A stretch of 64,000 nucleotides of DNA, taken from positions 143,437 to 207,436 of the forward strand of contig DAHC01000003.1 of NCBI GenBank assembly GCA_002498375.1, read 5' to 3'. The DNA is from Methanocorpusculum sp. UBA424. Its GTDB lineage: Archaea; Halobacteriota; Methanomicrobia; Methanomicrobiales; Methanocorpusculaceae. Made by a program: the position numbers and the translations under genes. Of this stretch, positions 17,499 to 27,137 are shown in pieces. Position 1 is the first letter of the stretch. Every line of letters begins with the position of its first letter. The notes beneath the pieces were generated by a model. The model was not told the DNA's origin, made no database searches, and saw nothing but the letters and a program-made list of their open reading frames with translations.

Positions 17499-18131
17499 TC
17501 ACAGGCTGATCACCCGATCCGCCATGAACTCGACGACGGACGGATCGTGCGAGATGAACACGTAGGACATACCGTTTTCCTTCTGGATATCCTTGAGCAG
17601 ATGAAGGATCTGGGCCTGGACCGAGACATCCAGCGCCGAGGTCGGCTCGTCCAGGATCATCACCTTCGGGTGAACGAGCATGCCCCGGACGATCGCGACC
17701 CTCTGGGCCTGCCCGCCGGAGATCTGGTCGGGATAGCGGGATAAGATCTCGGTCTGCAGACCGGCATTCTGGAAATGCTCCGACAGAAGATCGCGGCGCT
17801 GTGATTTTGGCACACCCTGCAGATGCAGCACGGCAGATAACGACTGATAGATCGTTCGAACCGGGTTGAAGGACCCGGCCGGATCCTGAAAGATCATCTG
17901 GATCGCTGGATTAGCACCGGTCAGTTCTTTACCGGCATAGCGGACGATGCCGGTATTTGGACGTTCAAGGCCTGCAAGGATCCGGGCACAGGTACTTTTT
18001 CCGGATCCCGACAGACCGGTAAGCCCTACGGTCTCGCCTGCAGAGATCTCTAACGAGAAATCGGTGAGTGCCGCAACCTTCCCGTATGATTTTGAAATAC
18101 GGTCGGCTTCTAAAATCAGCATCGGCGGCAC
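17499..18131 (-). CDS. ABC importer ATPase (OppF/DppF/NikE type), short
   Basis: The 210-residue ATPase carries Walker A GLSGSGKST (about 39-47), signature QISGGQAQRVAIVRG and Walker B VMILDEPTSALD. It is the second ATPase of a peptide- or nickel-type importer. It ends at MADRVISL, right after the D-loop/H-loop region, so the C-terminal part usual in OppF/DppF (about 60-100 residues) is missing. All catalytic motifs are present. It overlaps the preceding ATPase gene by 16 nt if the first ATG is used, or 7 nt from the ATG at 18122. Confidence 0.85.
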   Translation of the reverse strand: MPPMLILEADRISKSYGKVAALTDFSLEISAGETVGLTGLSGSGKSTCARILAGLERPNTGIVRYAGKELTGANPAIQMIFQDPAGSFNPVRTIYQSLSAVLHLQGVPKSQRRDLLSEHFQNAGLQTEILSRYPDQISGGQAQRVAIVRGMLVHPKVMILDEPTSALDVSVQAQILHLLKDIQKENGMSYVFISHDPSVVEFMADRVISL

Positions 18132-19039
18132 CTCACTCCGTCTTTCAGATCAGGGATATCCGTTCTGCACGTTTCCTCAGCGAACGCACAACGCGGATGG
18201 AAGACGCAGCCATTCGGCAGATCGCTGAGCGCAGGAGAGATGCCCGGGATCGGCACGAACCCGTTCTTTGGAAGACTACCGAGAAGACCGCGGGTATACG
18301 GATGCTTCGGTGATGATAAAACGGACCGAGTCTCCCCCTCTTCGACGATCATGCCGCAGTACATGACGGCAATACGATTCGAAAGGCGGGAAGCCACATC
18401 CATATCATGCGTGATCAAAAGCAGACCGGTGCTTTTACCGGCAGTGACCGTGGAAAGCATCGCTTCAAGATCCGTGACATTGGCGGCGTCAAGTCCTTTG
18501 GTCGGCTCATCGGCGATCACCAGATTCGGATGAAGAAGAGAGACGGCGGCAAACACGATCCGCTGACACATTCCTCCCGAACACATCCAGGGATAGGAGG
18601 ACATGATCCGGTCGGCGTCCAGGCCGAGACTCCGCAGGACCCCCTTCGCCCGAAGCTCCGCATCCTTTTCCGAACAGAGCCCATGCATCACCTGCGGTGA
18701 GATCAGCTGTTTTCCAATCTTCATCACCGGATTGAGAGCTCTCTCCGGGCTCTGAAACACCATTCCGATCTCCTGACCTCTGATCTGATCCATCTCACTT
18801 TCGGAGAGATGCAGAAGATCCTGTCCCTGATAGGAGACCCGGCCGAGAACCTCGGTCCCGGGCGGGAGCAGACGTAAAACCGCATGGGCAACCACGGACT
18901 TCCCGCATCCGGACTCGCCGACGATCGCAAGACACTCGCCAGGCCCAAGCGAGAGGGAGAGGTTTCGGACTGCGGGGATTTTTCCGTTCGGTCCCGGAAA
19001 CGAGACCGACAGGTCACTGATCTCGAGAATATTTTTCAT
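18116..19039 (-). CDS. ABC importer ATPase (OppD/DppD/NikD type)
   Basis: The 307-residue ATPase has Walker A GESGCGKS, signature CSGGMCQRIVFA (here Cys replaces the usual Leu before SGG) and Walker B LVIADEPTKGLD. The C-terminal oligopeptide/nickel extension is present, with KHPYTRGLLGSLP and a cysteine-rich end (FHPRCAFAEETC, VRCRRC) that can bind an iron-sulfur cluster in this family. It overlaps the permease gene before it by 4 nt. Confidence 0.9.
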   Translation of the reverse strand: MKNILEISDLSVSFPGPNGKIPAVRNLSLSLGPGECLAIVGESGCGKSVVAHAVLRLLPPGTEVLGRVSYQGQDLLHLSESEMDQIRGQEIGMVFQSPERALNPVMKIGKQLISPQVMHGLCSEKDAELRAKGVLRSLGLDADRIMSSYPWMCSGGMCQRIVFAAVSLLHPNLVIADEPTKGLDAANVTDLEAMLSTVTAGKSTGLLLITHDMDVASRLSNRIAVMYCGMIVEEGETRSVLSSPKHPYTRGLLGSLPKNGFVPIPGISPALSDLPNGCVFHPRCAFAEETCRTDIPDLKDGVRCRRC

Positions 19040-19845
19040 AACTGCATCACCTCGCGAACACCGCGTTCATGGATGAAGGCAAGACTCGTGATCGCCAGAA
19101 CCCCGAGAATAATGCAGAGTGCCGGAGGGAGCCACCAGTACCACATGCCGCGAAGGAACCCGCTGTAGGTAAAGGCGTCCGAGATCATGCCCCCCCACGA
19201 AACCGTCTGGGGATCGGAAAGCCCAAGAAACGCGAGAGATGCCTCCGAGATCATGGCGGCGGCCGTGACCAGAACGAACTTCGGCACGATCACCGGAAAA
19301 ACCACGGGTAAGATCTCTTTGAACATGATCCGGCAATCCGAAAATCCCAGACAGCGGGCGGCGAGAATATACTCGGACGACCGGATCTGGATGACCTTCG
19401 AACGCACAACGCGGGCGATCGACTCCCAGGACAAAAGCCCGAGAACGAAGATCAGAACCCATGGACTCGGGCCCAGATATGCAGCGAGAATAATGACCAG
19501 AGGAATCTTTGGAAGGATCAGAACGATATCCGTCGTTCCCATCAGAAACTCATCGAGAGCCCCTCTTCTCCAGCCGGCCAAAAGCCCGACCGCAGTTCCC
19601 ACGAACACGGCAAGAAGACCGGAGGCGAACCCGATCATCAGCGTCCATCTGGCTGCATAGATCAGCAGTGAGAAGATGTCCTTTCCCATATTGTCGGTCC
19701 CGAGAAGATGGTCGGCGCCCGGTGCCTGATAGGTCGCAGTTCGGTCGCTGATCGAGTACGGGGCGAACATGCCCGGGAAGATCGCAACAATCAGAAATAG
19801 CAGGATCAGAAGACCCGGAAGGATATACCGCCGGTCGAACTTCAC
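19036..19845 (-). CDS. ABC importer permease (OppC/DppC/NikC type)
   Basis: The 269-residue permease has six hydrophobic segments and the family stretch YQAPGADHLLGTDNMGKDIF (about 40-59). The EAA-loop region around RSSEYILAARCLGFSDCRIM (about 153-172) contacts the ATPases. It overlaps both flanking genes by 4 nt, so the whole importer is one transcript. It forms the membrane channel with the adjacent DppB-type permease. Confidence 0.92.
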   Translation of the reverse strand: MKFDRRYILPGLLILLFLIVAIFPGMFAPYSISDRTATYQAPGADHLLGTDNMGKDIFSLLIYAARWTLMIGFASGLLAVFVGTAVGLLAGWRRGALDEFLMGTTDIVLILPKIPLVIILAAYLGPSPWVLIFVLGLLSWESIARVVRSKVIQIRSSEYILAARCLGFSDCRIMFKEILPVVFPVIVPKFVLVTAAAMISEASLAFLGLSDPQTVSWGGMISDAFTYSGFLRGMWYWWLPPALCIILGVLAITSLAFIHERGVREVMQL

Positions 19846-20798
19846 TGATCATCACCCCGTTTCACCCGCGGATCGATGATCCCGTAAAGAATGTCGGCGA
19901 TCAGATTCGCACAGATCGCCATGAGAGCGATCACCAGAAACAGTCCGGAAAGCACCGGATAATCCAGATTCAGGACCGCCGTGTACATGACTCTTCCAAG
20001 ACCGTTGAGGGAGAAGATGATCTCGATAAAAAGCGCCCCGGAAAGGATAAAGCCGAAGTCGATCGCGAAATGGGTAAGGATCGGCAGGATCGCATTCTTC
20101 ATCACATGACCGTAGATGATCTTTCTTCGGGGAATACCGAGACTTTTTGCAAACTGCGGATACAGCTGGTTCTTTTCCGTCAGAACGGACCCCCGCATGA
20201 TGATCATGTTTCTCGCAAATACGAACAAGGCGAGAGTCAGAACGGGAAGCGCCATATGATAGACTACGCTGAAAAAATCGGGGGTCTCATAGAATCCCTT
20301 GTACGGGAACCAGCCGAGCTGGTACACGAAAACTGAGAAAAAGATCAGCCCGAGTAAATACGGCGGAATGCAGGACACGAATACCCCAAATCCGGTCATG
20401 ATTTTTGCACGTTTTTTCTCGGTCATCCACCCAGACCAGGTACCGGCAATGATCCCAAACGCATAGCCGATCAGCATAGACATGCCGGTGAGAAGAAGCG
20501 TCCAGGGAAGACGGTCCCAGATCAGATCCGCCACATTCTGGTGACGCGTGTAGGAATATCCGAGATCCCCCGTGAAAAGGTCCCCGATATAAATCTGGAA
20601 CTGCTCGAAAAGCGGGCGGTCAAGACCAAGTTTCGCCGTGACCGAATCAAGGATCTCCTGGGTCAGATACACGTCCTCTCCCACAAGACACTGGACCGGA
20701 TCGCCGGGCATGCAGCGGGGAAGAAGAAACACGAGCAGGACAACTATCAGCAGGCATACGGCATAGCGGACGAGTTTTCTTGCCAGGACTTTATTCAT
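19842..20798 (-). CDS. ABC importer permease (OppB/DppB/NikB type)
   Basis: The 318-residue permease starts with a membrane helix followed by the typical first outer loop (MPGDPVQCLVGE). The mid-protein FAKSLGIPRRKIIYGHVMKNA segment (read in two parts, about 214-234) is the ATPase-contact loop. It is the second gene of the importer operon, 51 nt after the binding-protein gene. Confidence 0.92.
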   Translation of the reverse strand: MNKVLARKLVRYAVCLLIVVLLVFLLPRCMPGDPVQCLVGEDVYLTQEILDSVTAKLGLDRPLFEQFQIYIGDLFTGDLGYSYTRHQNVADLIWDRLPWTLLLTGMSMLIGYAFGIIAGTWSGWMTEKKRAKIMTGFGVFVSCIPPYLLGLIFFSVFVYQLGWFPYKGFYETPDFFSVVYHMALPVLTLALFVFARNMIIMRGSVLTEKNQLYPQFAKSLGIPRRKIIYGHVMKNAILPILTHFAIDFGFILSGALFIEIIFSLNGLGRVMYTAVLNLDYPVLSGLFLVIALMAICANLIADILYGIIDPRVKRGDDQ

Positions 20799-20849
20799 AC
20801 GTATTTTGAAGTATGTATACTATTTGTCATAAAAGTAAAAAAAGGGAGA

Positions 20850-22439
20850 TTAATTGGCCGGATGCATCGAGAGGAGATTGATCTCGTTCAGGATTCCCGT
20901 TGCCTTGGAGATGTACCAGCCGTCGATCTCCGTGTTGATCGGCGTCACATCCGTACTCCAGTAAAGAGCGATACCCGGCATGTTGTCTGAATAATAATCC
21001 TGAAGATCGGAGATCAGAGCTTTGAGTTCATCTCCGTCAGGAGTTGTCGCGATCTTCGCGCAGAGTTCAAGGAATACCGGGTCGTCCACGTTCTGGAGTT
21101 TGCCGGCACCTAAGGTATTCGAGGCAAAGTATCCGGTCGCCCAGCCGGAATCCATCATCATGCCTTTGGCGGTGATCCCGTTGTAGGCGATGTCGTATGC
21201 ATGGGCATCCTTTAATTCGACCCAGGCGTTCAGATCGGAGGCGAATTTATACTCAACTTTCAGCCCTGCCTTTTGGAGGTACTCTTTGATGAGTTCGCCG
21301 GCGACTTTGTCACGGGTCAGAAGGGTGACCGTAAGCGCGCTGCCGTTTGTGTCCTCACGGATCCCGTCGCCGTTCACATCTTTGTAACCTGCCGCATCGA
21401 GCATCAATTTGGCGGTTGCGAGATTGTAGATGTTGGCCGGGGTATTCTTATAATACGGAACCCCGTTTGGAATGAAGCCCGAGTTTGCGGAGAGAGCATA
21501 TCCCGAAGCACCGATCTCGACGAGTTCATCATAATTCAGTGCGTAGGCGATCGCTTTGCGGAATGCAAGATCGCTTCCGGCATCGGAAGAGATCGTGTTG
21601 AATCCCACATACGACATCTTCAGGGACGGAGTCTCGACGGTGGTGAACTTTTCCGAGGAGTCAAGAAGCGCAACCGACGATGTGGGGAACGAAGCGCCGT
21701 ACTTCCAGTAGGTGTCGCATTCACCGCCAAGCATGGCGAGGATCGCAGCATCTTCGGTCGCAAACCAGTGGAGCTCGACGGTTCCATAGTACGGAGCATT
21801 GCCTTTCCACGCCGGATTCACCGCAAGGACGAGGGTCGCCGAGTTGGTATCGACCGACTGTACGTAGTATGCGGCCGATCCGACGTAGGGTCCTGCGCTG
21901 ATATACTCCTCGGGATCATCGATCGATCCCCAGATGTGCTTTGGAACGATGTTGATCGCAACAAGATCGCCGAACAGACGATACACCGGATCGGCAAGAC
22001 TGATGGTAACGACATTTTCACTGGTCGTGATCGCGGCACTCTTTATCCACGACGGGGCTGTGGTGATCTTTTCAGCGGCGTACTCGAGTGAGAATTTGAC
22101 ATCATCGGCGGTAAGCGATGTCCCATCGCTCCACTGATAATTCGGATCCAGGGTAAACTCCCAGGTTTTTCCGTCGGAAGAAACGGTCCAGCTCTTTGCC
22201 ACTGCCCCGACATAGTCCCCGTTTTCATCGACCTGAATCAGAGGAGGCGTGGCGACACGCGTAATCTGGGCAAAATTGTAGTTCCCGTAGTACGAGGCTT
22301 CGGTGATCTCGTTCGGCGTAGCGATCTTCAGCACGGCATTCTGATCGGTCGGTGATGAACCGATACATCCGGCAGCAGCAGTAAAAAGGAGGGTTAAGAA
22401 AATGATCCCCGCGATGATGAACGTATTTTTTCCAAACAT
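20850..22439 (-). CDS. Extracellular solute-binding lipoprotein, family 5 (peptide/nickel)
   Basis: The 529-residue protein starts with a hydrophobic leader ending TAAAGCIGSS, a lipobox-like site suggesting a lipid-anchored binding protein. The SBP_bac_5 fold is seen in WTVSSDGKTWEFTL (about 86-99), WSDGTSLTADDVKFSLEYA (about 105-123) and the middle FRKAIAYALNYDELVE. It heads the five-gene importer operon read toward 17499. Relatives carry di/oligopeptides or nickel; methanogens need much nickel for F430 and hydrogenases, but the sequence alone does not settle the substrate. Confidence 0.88.
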   Translation of the reverse strand: MFGKNTFIIAGIIFLTLLFTAAAGCIGSSPTDQNAVLKIATPNEITEASYYGNYNFAQITRVATPPLIQVDENGDYVGAVAKSWTVSSDGKTWEFTLDPNYQWSDGTSLTADDVKFSLEYAAEKITTAPSWIKSAAITTSENVVTISLADPVYRLFGDLVAINIVPKHIWGSIDDPEEYISAGPYVGSAAYYVQSVDTNSATLVLAVNPAWKGNAPYYGTVELHWFATEDAAILAMLGGECDTYWKYGASFPTSSVALLDSSEKFTTVETPSLKMSYVGFNTISSDAGSDLAFRKAIAYALNYDELVEIGASGYALSANSGFIPNGVPYYKNTPANIYNLATAKLMLDAAGYKDVNGDGIREDTNGSALTVTLLTRDKVAGELIKEYLQKAGLKVEYKFASDLNAWVELKDAHAYDIAYNGITAKGMMMDSGWATGYFASNTLGAGKLQNVDDPVFLELCAKIATTPDGDELKALISDLQDYYSDNMPGIALYWSTDVTPINTEIDGWYISKATGILNEINLLSMHPAN

Positions 22440-22592
22440 ACTAATAACTCTTCTTTTAGCATTGAATCTATTAATATGTTGGTTTTAAAAAATGATGTGT
22501 GATAAATATTAATGTTATAAAATTTCGTGTTACGAATGAGAGAAGGAAAAAGATATCCGTTCTCAATTCCCAGATACTACCTCAGGATAAAT

Positions 22593-23417
22593 ATGAATGA
22601 TGCAGACAGTGAATGGCGGGAAATAACCAAAAAACAGCGGCAGATATCAACCTATAAATCAAGTGCGGAGTTTTTTTCGATCCAGCAGTTTGTGGACAAA
22701 ATGGTGCAGAACCTGAAAAACGGCGCAATGGCCAGAGTAAACGACCAGCTTGCGGCTCTCGGAATTCCTCCCGGCTCGTCGGTTCTGGATATCGGAGCGG
22801 GACCCGGAACCCTCGCCGTACCTTTGGCCAAAAAAGGATGCCGGGTGACCGTGGTCGAACCTTCACAGCCGATGAAGCAGGCGATGGACGAATACCGGAG
22901 GTATTTACAGGTGGATGCGGAAATCGGCGTGATCCCGGCGGTTTGGGAAGATGTGGATCCGGAAAATCTCGGCACATATGATTATGTTATCTCCTCGTTT
23001 GCGCTGAGCGTGCCGAATCTGAAAGAAGCACTGGCAAAGATGCATCAGGCGGCAGGAAAAGAGGTACATATATTCTGGTTCATGAATGACACCTCCTGGG
23101 ACGTGACCTACACGAGACTCTGGGAAAGTCTGCACGGGGAGAAGTACTGGGCAAAACCGAAGGCGGACGTGGTCTGGAACTGTCTGTATCAGATGGGGAT
23201 CTATGCAGATATCGCCGTCTATCCTATGAGAGACGAACGGGGATATCCGGATCTGAGAGCCGCGGCCGACGACTACGCGGACCGGATGGATGCGCACGAA
23301 GAGTGGCAGAAAGAAATCATCAGCGGATATCTGGATTCAGTGCTCGTGCGGGGAGAAAACGACAGCCTCGTCTTCCCGGACAAAGGGCTGTATGCACACA
23401 TCTCATGGAAAACCTGA
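22593..23417 (+). CDS. Class I SAM-dependent methyltransferase
   Basis: The 274-residue protein has SAM motif I VLDIGAGPGTLAVPLA (about 66-81), the acidic motif II VTVVEPS and motif IV YDYVISSFALS. The first ~60 residues are helical. The ATG at 22593 with AGGAT upstream is preferred; frames open from 22527 give a longer odd N-terminus. It is divergent from the importer operon and shares an AT-rich promoter region with it (22440-22592). Such methyltransferases often sit beside metal or peptide importers in methanogens, which hints at shared regulation only. Confidence 0.82.
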   Translation: MNDADSEWREITKKQRQISTYKSSAEFFSIQQFVDKMVQNLKNGAMARVNDQLAALGIPPGSSVLDIGAGPGTLAVPLAKKGCRVTVVEPSQPMKQAMDEYRRYLQVDAEIGVIPAVWEDVDPENLGTYDYVISSFALSVPNLKEALAKMHQAAGKEVHIFWFMNDTSWDVTYTRLWESLHGEKYWAKPKADVVWNCLYQMGIYADIAVYPMRDERGYPDLRAAADDYADRMDAHEEWQKEIISGYLDSVLVRGENDSLVFPDKGLYAHISWKT

Positions 23418-23735
23418 AAACCATTTCTTTTTCACAAAAAGAAGGGTAATGAGTTCCCCGAAAAATTGAGGGGGAATGATGGAGTCGAGCGCGGGAGAAT
23501 TCAGTAATTCTTTCCTTCACTCTTGATGCATTCTGAATACATTCTGTATCTCCTCGTTTTCATATAGATACATTATATGTGCAAACTCTCGCTATGCAAA
23601 AATAGTCAGATCAAAAATCTGCACTATACTATTATCTGAAAAAGAAAATCAAAGAATGGCGGATCGGAAGGGATGGTGTAGATCCCTCCCGACTTCTCTG
23701 TAAGGTTTTAATCCAAAGTATTGTAGACGGGAAAC
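23418..23735. other. Intergenic stretch with fdhAB terminator
   Basis: This 318-nt gap has no gene I can support. The left half is mixed sequence; the middle is AT-rich. A hairpin near 23666-23690 fits termination of fdhAB transcription. The remainder shows no RNA gene. Confidence 0.5.
23636..23690 (-). terminator. Terminator hairpin after fdhB
   Basis: On the minus strand GGGAGGGAT-CTACACC-ATCCCTTCC (23690 down to 23666) forms a 9-bp stem with one G-U pair. Beyond it the transcript becomes T-rich (ATTCTTTGATTTTCTTTTTC). It lies about 45 nt past the fdhB stop. Confidence 0.5.
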
Positions 23736-24977
23736 TTACTCTTTGAATACGTTCTCGTAGATCATATCCGAGCCGGTTGCATGCAGACGGGCACGCTCGT
23801 CGGCTTCTTCTGCGAAGGCAAGGACCGGAAGTTCCATATCCATACCCGGCTTGTGACCGAACATTTTCTCAAGTTCGACCTGCTGAGCGTGCATGAAGAG
23901 CGAGTTCGGAATATTCATCGGGCAGACATCGGTACACTGACCACAGTTCACACAGGAATCTGCGATGTGGGCGAATCTGATCAGCTGGAACATAAAGTCC
24001 GGCGGAAGTCTTCCCGGCGGAACCAGATAGGGCTTTTTCGTTGAACACTCAACACAGTAGCAGATCGGGCAGCTCTCGATACAGCCGTAACATTTGATAC
24101 AGCGGCTGGTTTCGGCCATGATATAGGTAAGACGGCCGCCGGCACCCTCACCGATCGCGGCAAACTGCTTAGTCTGGTTCTTCTTACCCATCTTGATCAT
24201 GACGTTCTCGATCTTCCCGCGGATCTCAAGACCCTTCGCTTCAGGTGCGCAGGTTTCAAGAACGCCCGCCTTTACGGCGCCGTCAAAGACCATGGCGCCT
24301 TTCTCGGAACAGATCTCAACAAAGGTTGCTTTGCCGGCTTTGTCGCCGATAACTCCCCAGTTCCCGCATACGACATCGCACTGACGGGGGATCTTGGTTT
24401 CGCAGCGCTGACAGTTTGTTCTGCGGCCGAGACCTTCTTCTTCAAGTTCATCGATTGAGATGCCTTTGTGCTGACCGTCTTTGGTCATGACAATGAACTG
24501 TCCCTTGTCGATCTCCTCTTTCACTACATCATTCGGGTTGATGCCGTACTTCGAAGCAATCATGTTGCGGGCAACAATCGGAGAGACGGACCCGCCGCAG
24601 TTCAGACCGATCATGACGATGTTGTCGAGATTGATCTGGTTACGCTTTGCAAGTTCGTACATGGCCTTTGCGTCGCAGCCTTTGCAGGTAACGGCGAGTT
24701 TCATGTCTTTTGCACCGTTCAGGTACTTCTTGATGAGCTTTGGCAGAAGCAGCGTTCCGCAGTGAAGGGAACCGGCAGTCTTTGCAAGGTCTGCAGAGTC
24801 GGTAATGACAACCGGCTCTGCATCGAAGACATCAAGACCTTTCTGGACGGTCAAGACACCGTCGACGATTTTGCTGTCAAGCAGATATTTGAGTATGGAT
24901 GTTACGGCGCCGCCGCATTCTCCCTTAATGTCAGGGACTGCGGTCCATGCGTAGAACATATCACCTTTGGCAGACAT
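23736..24977 (-). CDS. fdhB: F420-dependent formate dehydrogenase beta subunit
   Basis: The 413-residue iron-sulfur flavoprotein passes electrons from the FdhA active site to coenzyme F420. An FrhB-like F420/FAD domain fills the N-terminal part (ECGGAVTSILKYLLDSKIVD, about 19-38; C-G-G start typical). Two ferredoxin-like motifs follow: CIKCYGCIESCPICYC (about 291-306) and CVNCGQCTDVCP (about 341-352). It starts at the base after the fdhA stop, so the two are one operon. It links formate oxidation to the F420H2 pool used in CO2 reduction to methane. Confidence 0.93.
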   Translation of the reverse strand: MSAKGDMFYAWTAVPDIKGECGGAVTSILKYLLDSKIVDGVLTVQKGLDVFDAEPVVITDSADLAKTAGSLHCGTLLLPKLIKKYLNGAKDMKLAVTCKGCDAKAMYELAKRNQINLDNIVMIGLNCGGSVSPIVARNMIASKYGINPNDVVKEEIDKGQFIVMTKDGQHKGISIDELEEEGLGRRTNCQRCETKIPRQCDVVCGNWGVIGDKAGKATFVEICSEKGAMVFDGAVKAGVLETCAPEAKGLEIRGKIENVMIKMGKKNQTKQFAAIGEGAGGRLTYIMAETSRCIKCYGCIESCPICYCVECSTKKPYLVPPGRLPPDFMFQLIRFAHIADSCVNCGQCTDVCPMNIPNSLFMHAQQVELEKMFGHKPGMDMELPVLAFAEEADERARLHATGSDMIYENVFKE

Positions 24978-27050
24978 TTACTGACCCTCCTCGATCTTGG
25001 AAATTTTAATTGCACATGCTTTGTACTCCGGAATCTTACAGACCGGATCAAGTGCGTTGTGGGTAAGCAGGTTCGCTGCGCATTCTGCGAAGTGGAACGG
25101 CATGAAAGTCGTCCCTTTCATGATCGTGGGGCTGACACGTGCGATTACGTTGATGGAATCACGGCGGGTCGTTGCTTTTACCAGCTCACCGTCAATGATA
25201 TTGAGTGCTTTTGCATCCTCATCATTGATCTCGATCCAGCCGGTCGGAACTTCTTTGTCGAGAGTCGGACTGCGGCGGGTCATCGTTCCGGTGTGCCAGT
25301 GGAACAGGCAGCGCCCGGTCGTGAACACAAACGGATACTCGTCGTCGGGAACTTCAGCCGGTGCTTTCCATTCTGCCGGGAAGAAGACACCAAGTCCGTC
25401 CGGAGTAAGGAACTTCTCTTTGTGGAGGATCGGGGTTCCGGGGTCTTCCGGGGTCTTGCATGGCCAGTGGAGACCTTCGGGCGTGTTGAGACGCTCGTAG
25501 TTCATTCCATGATACTGCGGGGTAAGGGAGGCCATTTCATCGAAGATCTCGGATGCAGACTTCCAGGCAAACTGTTTTTCGTAGCCCATCTTTGCCGCGA
25601 CCATGGAGATGATCTGCCAGTCGTCGAGTGCTTCTCCGGGTGCGTCCTGAGCTTTTCTCCACCGGATCACACGGCGTTCGGTGTTGGTCTGCGTTCCGTC
25701 GCGTTCCGCATAACAGACAGCCGGAAGGATGACGTCAGCGTAGTCGCAGGTTTCATTGTAGAAGATATCCTGGACGACGACGAACTCGAGATTCTCGAAT
25801 GCTTCTTTCACGTGGTTGATATCCGGGTCGGACATAAGCGGGTTTTCACCCATGATGTACATGCATTTGAGTTCTCCGGGATTGTCCACGAGAACGTTCA
25901 TCATGATGGTGACTTCGTATCCGTTCTGGGTCGGAGCGATGTCTTCGGGGAAGCCCCATGCCTCGGCGAACTTCTTGTGTACTTCCGGATCGGTGACTTT
26001 CTGGTAACCGCTGAAATTGACCGGAAGTGCGCCCATATCACAGGCACCCTGAACATTGTTCTGGCCGCGAAGCGGGTTGACGCCGGTACCTGGTTTACCG
26101 AGGTTGCCGGTAAGCATCTGAAGGTTTGCCGTTGCGTGAACGTTGTCGACTCCGACTGTGTGCTGGGTAATACCCATGGAGTAGATCAACGCACATCCGC
26201 CGGAGTTGGCGATCCAGTCGGCTGCAGTGTGAATATCTTCAGGTTTGAGACCGGTAACTTTGGCTACGTTCTCAAGATTGTACTTCTCCTGCATGACAAC
26301 GGCTTTGAGTTCCTCATAGCCTTTGGTGCGTTTTTCGACGAACTCTTTGTCTTCCCATCCGTTTTTGATGATGTCATGCATCAGACCATTAAGGAGAGCT
26401 ACATCGGATCCTGAGTGGAACTGTAAAAAGAGGTCTGCCTGACTGGCGGTGATAGTACGTCTCGGGTCGGCGTAGATATAGCGGGCGCCATTTGCTTTTG
26501 CCATGTATTCCCGGCGTCCAATCAGAGGGTGCTGCTCAAAGGTGTTGGAACCGATGATGAAAACACATTTGGACTCGGCAATATCGGGAATACTGTTGGT
26601 CATCGCACCGGATCCAAAGGAGCCTGCAAGACCGGCAACGGTCGAAGAGTGACACAGACGGGCGCAGTGGTCAATATGATTGGTCTTCAAAACGCCACGG
26701 GCAAATTTCATCATGGCGTAGTTATCTTCGTTGGACACGCGGGCAGACGAAAGAGCACACCGCTCGGATGGTTTATATTTCTTCAGATTTTCTGCGATAA
26801 AGGTCGTTGCCTCATCCCAGGAAACAGGCACAAGTTTGCCGTCTTTCCTGATCTGGGGAGTTGTCAGTCTGTCCGGAGAGTTGATGAACTCGTTGGCATA
26901 CATGCCTTTCGGACAGAGTTTTCCTTCGTTGACAGGTGAACGGGTGTACGGGGAAATGCCCACGACTTTTCCGTCACTTACAACGAGGTTGAAGGAGCAG
27001 CCGGTACCACAATACGGACAAGTGCTCTGAATATACTTCAAATCAGCCAT
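24978..27050 (-). CDS. fdhA: Formate dehydrogenase alpha (molybdopterin) subunit, Cys form
   Basis: The 690-residue catalytic subunit binds a Mo- or W-bis-pterin cofactor and oxidises formate to CO2. The N-terminal [4Fe-4S] ligands are in CPYCGTGC (residues 11-18) and the Cys of KLCPKGM (Cys46). The metal ligand position, selenocysteine in E. coli FdhH, is an ordinary Cys (Cys133) in HCARLCHSSTVAG. The dinucleotide-binding C-terminal domain includes TGRCLFHWHTGTMTRRSP. A Tfx-type regulator and tungstate importer sit just upstream on the other strand. Confidence 0.94.
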   Translation of the reverse strand: MADLKYIQSTCPYCGTGCSFNLVVSDGKVVGISPYTRSPVNEGKLCPKGMYANEFINSPDRLTTPQIRKDGKLVPVSWDEATTFIAENLKKYKPSERCALSSARVSNEDNYAMMKFARGVLKTNHIDHCARLCHSSTVAGLAGSFGSGAMTNSIPDIAESKCVFIIGSNTFEQHPLIGRREYMAKANGARYIYADPRRTITASQADLFLQFHSGSDVALLNGLMHDIIKNGWEDKEFVEKRTKGYEELKAVVMQEKYNLENVAKVTGLKPEDIHTAADWIANSGGCALIYSMGITQHTVGVDNVHATANLQMLTGNLGKPGTGVNPLRGQNNVQGACDMGALPVNFSGYQKVTDPEVHKKFAEAWGFPEDIAPTQNGYEVTIMMNVLVDNPGELKCMYIMGENPLMSDPDINHVKEAFENLEFVVVQDIFYNETCDYADVILPAVCYAERDGTQTNTERRVIRWRKAQDAPGEALDDWQIISMVAAKMGYEKQFAWKSASEIFDEMASLTPQYHGMNYERLNTPEGLHWPCKTPEDPGTPILHKEKFLTPDGLGVFFPAEWKAPAEVPDDEYPFVFTTGRCLFHWHTGTMTRRSPTLDKEVPTGWIEINDEDAKALNIIDGELVKATTRRDSINVIARVSPTIMKGTTFMPFHFAECAANLLTHNALDPVCKIPEYKACAIKISKIEEGQ

Positions 27051-27103
27051 GCTTGGTAAACCTCGTATAGGTAAATTTCTTTGAACCAGGGTATATTAAT
27101 TAG

Positions 27104-27137
27104 CGGTATTGTAAAATACTTATAATTTATATAAAAT
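27104..27137 (-). promoter_or_regulatory. fdhAB promoter with palindromic operator-like site
   Basis: On the minus strand TTTTATATAAA (about 27125-27136) is an almost ideal archaeal TATA box, placing transcription start near 27105 and a ~55-nt leader before fdhA. The perfect palindrome GTATT-GTAA-AATAC (27106-27119) lies just at the expected start site, where a repressor or activator would act. The facing gene encodes a Tfx-type regulator. Confidence 0.6.

Noticed and set aside
24468..26414. 648-codon open frame opposite fdhA/fdhB
   Set aside because: It lies wholly antisense to two certain genes, crosses their junction, and is Cys/His/Val/Phe-rich as expected for the complement of GC-ending codons. 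No start signal or family likeness.
24978..27050. Selenocysteine in FdhA
   Set aside because: The metal-ligand codon is an ordinary Cys (residue 133); no in-frame TGA exists.
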